From NCBI GenBank assembly GCA_013176395.1, contig JABMLP010000019.1, positions 496,001-560,000 on the forward strand: a DNA stretch of 64,000 nucleotides, given 5' to 3'. The notes under the pieces were generated by a model, which saw nothing but the letters and a program-made list of their open reading frames with translations, had not been told where the DNA came from and searched no databases. The DNA comes from Venturia oleaginea (Eukaryota; Ascomycota; Dothideomycetes; Venturiales; Venturiaceae). Of the stretch, positions 12,850 through 21,782 are shown piece by piece (position 1 is the stretch's first letter; each line of letters begins with the position of its first letter). The position numbers and the translations under genes were made by a program.

Positions 12850-13157
12850 ATGGAAGAAGGCACTGAACAGAGAGCTTTGCCGACGGAGAAGAGTTGTGCA
12901 ACCACTAATACCTGGGCCCCAGATGTGAGTGTTCAAGTACTGTTCCGAATTACTAGGCTCAAACTCTGTAGCGCTTGTCTGAATTTGCGGTTAACGACCA
13001 AGTAAGCGCCAGATTTGACAGTGGCGGAGTGACTCGTCGAATAAAAGCGAAAGTTGTCAGAGTGCGAAGGAACGCCCGACGGAACTTTGAATATCAGCTA
13101 GATCAGCCTGACAATAACTTAAATTGGTATCCAGAGACGGAATTGGACTGGGCGTAG
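12850..13157 (+). CDS. Small basic hypothetical protein, possible SH3/Tudor-like barrel
   Basis: I do not recognise a named family. Exons 12850-12924 and 12972-13157, joined across a 47-bp intron with a gtgagt donor and tgtag acceptor, give 86 aa. Residues 30-86 alternate short hydrophobic strands with charged turns (NDQVSARFDSGG, IKAKVVRVRR, FEYQLDQPDNN, WYPETELDWA). This pattern is seen in small beta-barrels of the SH3/Tudor type and in many short fungal proteins. The start ATG is the first in frame after an upstream stop, but a further 5' exon in the 12740 region cannot be excluded. Confidence 0.45.
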
Positions 13158-13378
13158 TCAAGGATTGTATCTCAATGATGCCTTGAATGTAGCACTTGGA
13201 GCTCAGCCAACTGTAGAGGGGCGCATGTGTGGCAGTGCACAGGGCGGTGTTGTTGAACATGACGAGGCTTACGCACCTTGTAACTCATATATATGTCCTC
13301 GAATGTCGGATTGAGGCCGCTTTGAAATCAGAGTCCCTCCATGAAGCAACGTTATTACCATCCGTGGCTCAGCCAATC

Positions 13379-14617
13379 ATGTCCATCCAATTCGACGAAA
13401 AGGTCCCCGCTCAGCCATCCGCTCCCACCAGCCCAACACTCGGCGTCACCTTCACCTCGGATTACGATCCAGAATCCCAGAAGCTACAAAAGAAGCGTCA
13501 GTAATTTCACGCTGGCCTCACAGGCGTACCCAGGCTGACATATTCTCTAGCAACCTTTCTCGAACGACTGAGCTTCAGCTCACAACTCAAAGATGCTCCC
13601 CCTGGCACGACACCCGAGCAGCTTCGAGAGCAGAAAGAGCATGCAGCAAAGGCGATAGCAGAAACTGATACCCGTAAACTCGAAGAATGCCCAAATGGGT
13701 ACCCTCGCTTGGCCTCTTTCCTCTCCTCCGAGGCAAACTTTTCTCTATACAGAGGCTTTAGCTATCTACATTCCCGTATCTTGCTTGAGCTTCAAGATGA
13801 CATCGCAGCACTAGAAAGAGAATTAGACGATGCAGATCAAGTGGATAATGAGACAAGCTCTGGACAAAAGCGTCTGGGCAATCGGCAATTTGACATAAGA
13901 CGTCCTCGCAACGATGACGGATTTAGACCGCGCAGAGAAATACTCGCTGAGCTACGCACAAAGCTCATTGATTATGATGAACTTCTCATCAAAGCCAGAG
14001 ATCTTCAGGGCTTCCAAAAACCATCGGAGCGAGACTACAGGAGCGTGCGAGCTTGGTTTTGGAATCTGAAGCCACTTGTCCAAAGAGAACAGGACTTCAT
14101 CAAAAAGAAGGAGGACATAATCACACTGCGCAACGGTCGAGAATGGTCCAGTTTCGATGGCCTTGTAGAAACAACCCTAAGACGATTCGACTGCGAGCTT
14201 CTGCGAGTAGGTCATTCCGCAAATGTGCCACCTACCAAGGCCCACGAACCCTCGAAGTACTCACTAATGCCTCTTTAGCGTCTCTTTTGTACTCGTGAAT
14301 TACGAGAGAAAACCGAGGACCGACACGTGTATTACTACAGTGCATCAAGAGTTGAGGCCTTCGTGGGATTGATCATAACATCCATCATCTTTGTCCTCCT
14401 GGTGCTGCCTGTGGTCGTCATGTACAAGCTTACTAGCTACGGCCAAGGCGAGCACGGGACGTTCAAAGCTATTGGTGTGTTAGTCGTGTTCACGTTGCTC
14501 TTCTCGGCCGCAATGTCTATGCTCACCCGAGCAAAACGACATGAATTGTTCGCTGCTGCCGCTGCGTATACTGCTGTCCTGGTTGTTTTCATAAGTAACT
14601 TTTCGGGGAGTAGCTAA
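13379..14617 (+). CDS. DUF6594 three-transmembrane protein
   Basis: Fungal-specific membrane protein of unknown function. Exons 13379-13496, 13551-14206 and 14279-14617 give 370 aa. A Pro-rich N-terminus leads to the DUF6594 signature: CPNGYPRLASFLSSE, then the aromatic block FSLYRGFSYLHSRILLELQ, then a helical segment with ALERELDDAD. Three closely spaced hydrophobic helices end the protein (FVGLIITSIIFVLLVLPVVV, then IGVLVVFTLLFSAAMS, then AAYTAVLVVFIS). The first donor is the weak gtcagt; it is the only one that keeps frame with TFLERLSF. Expanded DUF6594 families are common in Pezizomycotina; no link to neighbours is evident. Confidence 0.85.
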
Positions 14618-15767
14618 TAATGTGGTGTATTCTTTCGAAATTACTTGGGCAATCTCCTGTTGGGTGCACCGATAAGCAGTAAGCTTAGCTATGCGTCGTG
14701 ACAATCTCGATCATGTTATAGATATAGAGCACCCTTTCTTTTTACCGTATTTGGTCCACCTCGGAGGCGTACTTGAATTACAGCCGATTGCATCCAACAC
14801 TCCAACTTCACATCATCATCGGGTATGATGCTAGATCTGCTCAAGTGAGCGGGCGTGTGCAGGCACAGTTTCACCTGGAAGCTCAAGACCGACTGGTAAC
14901 CTTTCGCGGACTTGAACTTGCTCAGACACCGAGCTCGATATAGCTGTTCTTGCTAATTCATAGCACCACAGTATTATTATCAGGTTGGCATGAGATCAAT
15001 TTGCAGGCGGCAGCTTTGCCCAAACTATCAAACAACTCCGAATGGCACCACGTTTGGGATTTCCGGTCTCTCAATGTGGAGCTCCGAGTCCACTCCTGTG
15101 CCACAACGACGGTCGATTTCGTGAAATGACTTTGCCCTTCGAAAGACTCGGCCTGTCTTGTGCATGTCATTAGTCTCTGCTCCTCGTAACCTCGTCCGTA
15201 GATACCGAGCACACGTTCCGCTCTGCCCATGTTTTCTTAATGTCCTGTAAGCAACACAACTTCTCACTTGGTCGTTCCTTTCCCAGTCAGGCTGTTACCC
15301 TTCCTTCAGATAAAACTCGAACTCGCACATGTGACTGCTTGTGGTTGACGTCACTTTGCAGCCTGCCGTTGTGTGGTCGTACGTTGTATTCGGAAGTCAC
15401 ACCTCAAGTCTCGGAGCAACAACCACTGCTTCCACCACCGCGGGAGATGACTGGTACTCCGTACAGATCATGCTATCCCGATTCTCGACTCGCTAATCGC
15501 CTCCAAGTGAGAACACACTCTTCCTGTCAAACGGGAATGGCATGACAAGACATACCCGTCTCGACAATTTGTGCCCCAAAGCCGCACCTTCCTGCGTACC
15601 AGAGCTTTCTTCCACCAGAGAATGGGAACGAGGGAAGGTTCGCACCATCAACATGCTGGCACTATATATCTTCCGCCTCATCTCCTCTTCAAACTTTCAA
15701 TCTCAAACCCTCTCCTGTTTGCCTACCATCTCAATTCTCTGTCAAGAACATACCCGTCACCTTCACA
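14618..15767. other. Intergenic, no gene seen
   Basis: Upstream region of the small secreted protein. The last 100 bp before the start are C/T-rich, a common fungal promoter/leader feature. Open frames here are short and unrelated to known families. Confidence 0.45.
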
Positions 15768-16351
15768 ATGTTGTCGTCTCTGTTCCTCTCTGCATTCGTC
15801 GCCTTGAGTGCCCTCCTTGTCAACGCAACACCTATCAGTGTTGACATGCCCATGGCCATGGCTGAGCGCAACGCTCCAGACGATACAGGTGTATGTCTAC
15901 TCCACCCACCATCCAAGTCTGCCATAATACTTACATGCCTCGAGGTCTATATCTGCCGTGACATTGACTGGGTGACCTGCGAGCACGTGTTGTCAAAATG
16001 GGGCAATTCCACGTCTGACGCCTATTGTCTCCAACTTGACGGCCAGGCCAGTGCTATCGGACCAGACCCAGGCCTCGAATGCATCCTCTACTCGTCAGTC
16101 ATCACATTGCAATAATTTGAGCCCACCACTAATACCCCCTCAGATCCATCGACTGCAAAGGCACCGACTCCCTCAAGCTGCGATACCCAGGCAACAACTG
16201 GCTCGGATCTGTCAACTGGAACGACATGGCAAAGAGCTACCAGTGCTACTGGGTGGACAAGTCGCTCGCTGTTGGCACCAAGGCAAGCTCTCCGACGGCC
16301 TCGGGTGAAGTCACTACTCCTGCTCCCAGTGGAGGATATGGTGGCAACTAG
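15768..16351 (+). CDS. Small secreted protein, effector-like
   Basis: Exons 15768-15890, 15945-16093 and 16144-16351 give 159 aa. Residues 1-20 are a signal peptide (hydrophobic core LFLSAFVALSALLVNA). The mature part has six cysteines in a pattern seen in small secreted proteins of plant- and litter-associated ascomycetes: GVYICRD, VTCEH, AYCLQL, LECILY, DCKG and SYQCYW. The tail is Ser/Thr/Gly-rich and ends GGYGGN. Intron 1 is 54 bp, a multiple of three, with no in-frame stop, so retention would add 18 residues without a frameshift; its gtatgt donor and the tighter VYICRD match favour splicing. Function unknown. Confidence 0.75.
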
Positions 16352-17102
16352 ACGATGATTAGCCGGCATGATGTTGAGGAACGATTATTCAACATGGTTG
16401 ACATGAATTTTTGTATGATCAGGAAGCTGCATTATGGTTGGAATTTGCTATGCAGCATACTATGTAATGAAAATGGAAGACTTTTCATGACTTATGTGTT
16501 TCGACGGCATGTCTGACTCGAGAACTGAATTCCCTTCGCTCGAAGTCGCTGATCGTGAGTGAAGGACATCAGCTCCTCGCTTCGGAATATTGTTGACAAA
16601 GCTCGCCTCGGTTGAGATGGTGACCAAGACTGAACATGCTTGTAAGCAACCACTGATATGTCTTTGGAGCAGAATGCGGTGCGAAAGAAAGGACAGAATC
16701 GACAGATGCATAATGAGGAACAGGCTTGGGCAGTGTGCGCAACATCCTAGTCCGCACGCTAGGCCCAAAATTGCTGTTTTGGGGAACAGGTTAGTTATCT
16801 CAACGAATCAGAATAGAGAACAGACATCCTGATCCGCACCTGCAGGCCATGACAAACCGTCAGTTACAGCCTTGCATTCGCTGCAGTGTGGCATCGCTAT
16901 ACCGCATCAGGTTCCTTGCCTGTTTCCCGAGGGATTTCTAATCACGGTCTGATGGATTACCTTTTTGATGGCTCAACCTCGCCGATGGACTTGTCAATAC
17001 TGGGCGAGAATGACAAACTTGACGTGCAAGGCCTTGATATACAACGAGGTCGCTGCCATGCCCAGATTTTGGTTATTAGCTCATCGAATACTAGTTTGAG
17101 TA
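16352..17102. other. Intergenic, then possible 5' remnant of carbonic anhydrase
   Basis: No intact gene. From about 16886 to the transposon edge one frame is open and ends ILVISSS, which resembles the helix that precedes the second zinc-ligand motif in beta-carbonic anhydrases. Upstream similarity (MDLSILGENDK) is too weak to be sure. Joining the two sides of the element does not restore frame by itself. Confidence 0.3.
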
Positions 17103-17228
17103 ACGTGTTTCACCACTCACTTGGCCGCCCCACTCACTTGGCCACCCCAACCACTAAATCTCAAGTCATCATGCGATAAACCTCCCACCAATACAGCTTT
17201 TATTAAAATAATTCTAACAATACATTCT

Positions 17229-18143
17229 TTACGTATTTGGGCATCGATTAATCTTATGACCTTGAATACCGCAGCCACTACATGTTGGTAATGCTCGCTG
17301 TCGTACGACGACTTCCTGATCTTGAACACTATCTCTAGGGCTATTTTCGCATCCCTCGACCAAGAACTGACCCTGTTGAGCTTGTAAAACGCCTCCATAT
17401 ACAATATATCGTCTACGATACTGTTGCTTCTGTTTTCGTCGTTGGTTCTCTGTACGAAGCTTCCTATTCTCTTCTGCAAGTATTACTGCTGAATTCATTG
17501 CGACTTGACATCCTTTGATGAGTTGACTAATTGCTTGACTACTTGGGCTCTGAGATTGGCGAGGAAGAAGATTGCGGACGAGCTGAGCCTGCTGCTCAAG
17601 CTGAGCTATCGTACGAGGAGTTTCTGACGTCCACTGTGGCGCTACTCCATGGGGTGTACCTGGTGGTGAGGGCGTCTCTTCAACACGCTGAAACCACGCG
17701 TTGATTGTCGCTGGATCTTCGCATTTTGCACGCTGTGAATGGAATTTACGATTCCACTTCGTACAAAGCTCCGGCTGAGCGTTGATGAAGCGGGATACCC
17801 AGTTCTTCTCGACTAATGACGGTGGAGGATTTGTACCGCGTTTTTCGAGTAAAGCGTTTGCCATTCGTCGTACGGCGATAATTTGGGGCGGAAATCCTCG
17901 TCGATCAAGGTCTAGGATCCACTGAACCAGAGCCTGCTCTTCATGTATTTGTAACTTTCTCTTTTGGTGGTTAGATTCGCGTCGTGGTTTACCACCTTGA
18001 AGACGAGACTGAAGTGTAGATCGAGGAATATCGTACGACGCTGAGATTTGACATTGACTTAAATTTGGATTCGTTTGAAAGCTCTGCTTCGCAAGAAGTA
18101 ATCTAGCCTCTTTGCAAGCCGATCCGGGGGTTGGTGTTGACAT
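17229..18143 (-). CDS. Internally deleted pogo-type transposase: HTH and zinc knuckle kept, DDE lost
   Basis: 304 aa from an ATG. Residues about 1-55 are a Psq/pogo helix-turn-helix (SQCQISASYDIPRSTLQSRL). About 60-135 form a CENP-B/Tc5-type DNA-binding domain (EEQALVQWILDLDRRGFPP, then NWVSRFINAQPEL). At about residue 160 the sequence jumps from INAWFQRV straight to the Pro/Ser-rich segment that in full-length relatives follows the nuclease (PSPPGTPHGVAP, SETPRTIAQLEQQ). The ORF then runs through a basic coiled region to a C-terminal CX2CX4HX4C zinc knuckle (CSGCGIQGHKINRC). The DDE_1 domain of about 200 residues is absent, yet frame is intact. The product could bind the element ends but cannot cut. 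Confidence 0.88.
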   Translation of the reverse strand: MSTPTPGSACKEARLLLAKQSFQTNPNLSQCQISASYDIPRSTLQSRLQGGKPRRESNHQKRKLQIHEEQALVQWILDLDRRGFPPQIIAVRRMANALLEKRGTNPPPSLVEKNWVSRFINAQPELCTKWNRKFHSQRAKCEDPATINAWFQRVEETPSPPGTPHGVAPQWTSETPRTIAQLEQQAQLVRNLLPRQSQSPSSQAISQLIKGCQVAMNSAVILAEENRKLRTENQRRKQKQQYRRRYIVYGGVLQAQQGQFLVEGCENSPRDSVQDQEVVVRQRALPTCSGCGIQGHKINRCPNT

Positions 18144-18186
18144 TATCGCGATAATTGTACGAAGGGATTAGACTTTTTGGTTGGTT

Positions 18187-18271
18187 GGCCAAGTGAGTGG
18201 GGTGGCCAAGTGAGTGGGGTGGCCAAGTGAGTGGGGTGGCCAAGTGAGTGGGGTGGCCAAGTGAATGGTGA
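18187..18271 (+). repeat. Tandem array of 17-bp units at the right end of the pogo element
   Basis: Units at 18187-18203, 18204-18220, 18221-18237 and 18238-18254 are identical (ggccaagtgagtggggt). A fifth at 18255-18271 diverges in its last bases and merges with the terminal repeat. The left end (about 17113-17149) carries two units in the opposite orientation. Likely transposase-binding sites. Confidence 0.9.
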
Positions 18272-18280
18272 AACACGTTA

Positions 18281-18625
18281 CTATCTTTATGCTTTACGAG
18301 ATTGTGGAATGTCTCATTTTCATGATTCGGCGATCGGGAATGCCCTGGTGGTTGAGATTGTGCCGGAGGCGAGGGAGTTGATTGAGACGACCGGGTTTGG
18401 CGAGATGATTGCGCCGTATGTTTTTTCCCTCTTACTGGTAATTTAGAGATAAGTTTTACTTGCGGGGTTTTTTAGGATTGAGGACACGGTTAGGGAGGAT
18501 ATTGCGATTTTGCGATTTTGCGCGCGTCACCGTTGATTAAGAAGAGTACACAGATTGTTGGTCTTAATTGGGATATTCAGAGTGGGGTACTTTCTGTTGT
18601 TGATCAGGATAAGAGCGAAGTATAG
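18281..18625 (+). pseudogene. Beta-carbonic anhydrase fragment (3' half, frameshifted)
   Basis: Carbonic anhydrases interconvert CO2 and bicarbonate at a zinc held by Cys-His-Cys. The fragment starts at the transposon edge with a degenerate LRDCGMSHF motif; intact relatives have HTDCGM, so the zinc-binding His is replaced. It continues with GFGEMIAP, a 60-bp intron at 18416-18475 (gtatgt donor), then IEDTVREDIAIL. An 8-bp perfect tandem duplication (gcgatttt at 18504-18511 and 18512-18519) breaks the frame. Ignoring one copy, the reading resumes as RASPLIKKSTQIVGLNWDI and ends at 18625, the usual C-terminus of the family. The 5' half is either missing or decayed left of the element. Confidence 0.75.
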
Positions 18626-18937
18626 GTTCGGATGATGACGAAGGTGATGCTTGAAGTGTGCAGACGCAAGAGCTGGTTGCGGTTCAATTGAAAGTTCAAT
18701 TTCAAGATTGTCGGATCCCGGGAGTGGAAGGTGAGCGGCTAAAAGTGGCATAGATTGTTACGGCATAATAGTAATCACGTCCGCTTTCCAGACTTTTTCT
18801 GGCGATGAATTATGAACAGTAAGTAAGATACAAGAGGGTATAACGAAGAAAATGAGTACAGCAAAAATACAACGCCCAAAAAATAGGAAAGAGGTCATAA
18901 AACAATTCTTCGGAAAGGTCAAGAATGCGTAAGGAAA

Positions 18938-21782
18938 TCAAGCAACAGGCGTAGCTCTTGCCTCAACATAAGCAGGCAACGCCCTCGCAGCCATAGTCCT
19001 CGGCATTCTTCTCATCTTTCTCTTGGGCTCAACAGCATTCTTCTGTTTCTTAATACCAGGGCCATTTGCAAGTGGCGCTCCTGGTACCCACGGCATCGCT
19101 CCATTTTCTGGAACTGCCCCCCAAGAACCATCGGGACTGGCACCGTACGGGCAATCAAGACCAGGTCCAATAAGATCGATACTTTGTGTGATGGCGTAGA
19201 TGTATACTTCATAGATCGTGCTGCCACCACGCAGATTAGTTTTTTGTGCCCCTTCTGGATTTTGAAAGCTTCAACTATACCACTCGATATTAGATCGATA
19301 CCTAACGATAAATTTTCGTAATCGGAACACACCAACTCGCCAGAAATTTATCGCTATCGAAGTTGAATTAAGCACTAAAGCCCAAAATAGAGGTGGAATC
19401 GAGAGGAAGAGATTTGATGAACCTACCTCGCACCATATGTGTAGACTTGACTGTCGACGTCTTGGTAAACCGTCACAGTGCCGTCAGGGGCATCGGTGAT
19501 TGTAGAAGTATAAGTTGCCTCGGTCGTGATATCAGTGTGCAATGTTGTTTCGACAGTTTGGCAGCCTGGCTAGCAGGGCGGATTAGCGAAGGAGTGTGAA
19601 AAAAAGCGGTGTGCGGTAGAAACTTATATCGTAAGATGTGGAAGGCGCGACAGGCGGCGGCGCCTCAAGAGTTGCGATTGGGATGAAAGGAGTGTCAGTC
19701 CAGGTTAGTATTGGGATGTTGATGGTCACATAGTACGGCTCAAAGTATCCCGGCCGATTCCAATCCCTGGGCATTGTTAGATGTTGCACGGGGCGGAGCT
19801 GATTGAAAGACTTGCCACAGCGGGTCGGCTTGAGTTGTCACGAAAAAGGGACGATTCCCGCCTCGCCAACCTCCATCATTACCATATTGGTTTCGGCCCT
19901 GGAATAAAAATCAGTGAAATGTCGTATTCCAAAAGACCTGCGTGAAATTTACCCAAGGCTGACCTCTATCCCAATCATCATAGCCATGATCCCCGCCATG
20001 ATTATATCCATAATTTCCACCGTTGTTGTTGTTGCCACCCCACTTGCTCCCACGACCCCAATCGGACCCTCTCCCGTTGTTCCAATCGGGATGTTTATCG
20101 TCAGGGCGCGGTTTGTAATTCTTCCATCCATTGTTGTTCCAGTTTGGTGGACGATTGTCTCCATTGCGATTTCCTCGTTCCAATTTTTAGGGCGAAACTC
20201 GCCTCGATGGTCACGGTCACCATTGTTAGGGCGGTTCTCACAGTGTTTATTGTTGTTACCATTATACCTGGGATCCGGTCGATTCTGAGGTTTTGGATCC
20301 GGATGATTCTTGGGCTTGTTATCTGGATGATTGTCGCCTGGCCTGCCACCTCTATTCCAATTTGGAGGCTTGTTGTCTCCTCCTGGTCGTCCACCGTTGT
20401 TCCAGTTGGGAGGTTGGTTATCTCCACCTGACCGACTGCTATTACTCCATTTCGGAGGCTTGTTATCTTTGTCATTTCCACCTGGACGGCCGCCATTGGT
20501 GCCACCTTGGGGAGGCTTCCAACCATCACCCGGTCCTCCTCCATTGTTGTTACCCTGCGGAGGCTTTGGTCTGTCAGCACCACGATCCCCGCCCTGTGTG
20601 GGTCTCGGCTGAGGTTTCGGCTCGTTGTGCAGTTGTCCACCGCCCTGCTGGGGTTTTGGCTGAGGCTTTTCCGGATGTTGCTGTCCGCCACCCTGATTGG
20701 GCCTAGGTTGCTGCTGCTGCTGTGGTCTAGGTTGTTGCTGCTGCTGGGGATTAGGCTGTGGTTTTGGCGGCTGCTGCCGTTGAGGTTTAGGGGGAGGTTT
20801 GTTTTGCTGACCACCCTATGAGACGTTAGTTTTCGAGTTGCACAGGTGCAGCTTCTTCGTTCAAACATGGCGAAGGAGCTGAGTTATGACGGGATATTGA
20901 ATCGAGAGCGTCCGCGGACTCAGTCCTTGATGCTGTTGACCTCCGCCATTGCCTTTACGTGGAGGATCCTGCTGGGGCTTGGGCTGCTGCTGAGGTCTCG
21001 CCTGCAGGGGTCGAGGCTGTTCAGGTCTAGCCTGTTGAGGCTTCTGGCCTCCGCCCTACGACGAATCAGACCGGCAACAGTGACAGACATGGCTGAAGTA
21101 GGCCAAGTGCTGGCTACTCACGCCGCCTTGCTGTAGTTTAGGTTGTGACTTGGATTTTGCTCTTGGCTGTTGACTGCCCCCTTGTTTCTTGCCATCCTGT
21201 AGATCTCAAACGACTTTCAATGTTCTCATCGCGCAGACATAGCCTTCGAAGTGAAAACGGTTTTTGGCGTTGAAAGATGATCTTGTGAAATGAAGGCAAT
21301 GGAGTAGCAATGTGGCTGAAGATTTGACGAATCGAGACACGTGCTTCAAAACACGAGCTCACTGCTCGCGGACGAAAAGCCAAGGAGAGTGTAGAAAACG
21401 GTTCAAACTTGCACCACCTCCCTGTAATATTGTCAGCACAGTTCAATAGCTTGTTCTACCGAGGGAGTGCTTGGGGAGTTTTACTCACTCCTCCGCCATC
21501 TTTATTCGGCTGCCTACAAGTTAGTCTAATGCGCAGAACTTGGGAGTTGACGAACTCACTGGTCCTCCTGGATCTACACCATCTACAAACTCAGCATTGT
21601 CGGCATTGTCAACGTTGTCAACACTCTCTGATATTTCCACATTTTCAAAGTTTACGACATTGCCTAGGTCGCTGGTTGCATGGGCAGCGTCAACACTAAC
21701 GATATCTTTAGTAACAGCAGGTACGTTCCAACCACCAAGCTCGCGCACGCGTAGGCCAGATCTAGCTGCAGTGCACGTATGA
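18938..21782 (-). CDS. Multi-exon Asn/Pro/Gln-rich repeat protein, probably extracellular (5' end unresolved)
   Basis: Unrecognised family. The 3' model is firm: exons 20815-20260, 20173-19953, 19898-19819, 19766-19624, 19565-19427 and 19268-18938 keep one frame. The first encodes QP-rich sequence (PKPQPNPQQQQQPRPQQQQ) and then repeats built on PPNWNNGGRPGGDN; the next continues them into G/N/Y-rich sequence (GGNNNNGGNYGYNHGGD). After that comes a conventional Thr/Val-rich part (TTLHTDITTEATYTSTITDA, then GTVTVYQDVDSQVYTYGA) like fungal wall-associated proteins, and a basic tail (VEPKRKMRRMPRTMAARALP). The 86-bp intron 20259-20174 has a poor gag acceptor but is needed for frame. Upstream, GGGQ and QARPEQPRPLQARPQQQPKP exons (about 21000) and a Val/Asp/Asn-rich exon (about 21560-21780) belong to it, but the start codon is not identified; exons may extend to about 22.4 kb. 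Confidence 0.6.

Larger units (their letters stand above)
17103..18278 (-). mobile_element. Non-autonomous Fot1/pogo (Tc1-mariner) element, 1176 bp
   Basis: Both ends read TA-ACGTGTTTCACCA inward: left at 17101 and, as reverse complement, right ending 18280, so the TA dinucleotide is duplicated as expected for this superfamily. The terminal inverted repeats extend about 47 bp and are built from 17-bp units ggccaagtgagtggggt: two on the left, four perfect plus one variant on the right (18187-18271). The single ORF inside has lost the DDE catalytic domain, so movement would need a transposase from elsewhere. The ORF is free of stops and the ends are well preserved, which argues for a recent insertion and little or no RIP at this copy. 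Confidence 0.92.

Noticed and set aside
8743..14617. Esterase, caspase-like and DUF6594 genes as a death or defence cluster
   Set aside because: The three genes are unrelated in orientation and spacing, and no NLR-type receptor or toxin partner lies among them; proximity alone is not evidence.
18187..18271. CRISPR-like direct repeats
   Set aside because: The 17-bp units are back to back without spacers and belong to the end of a TA-flanked DNA transposon in a eukaryotic genome.
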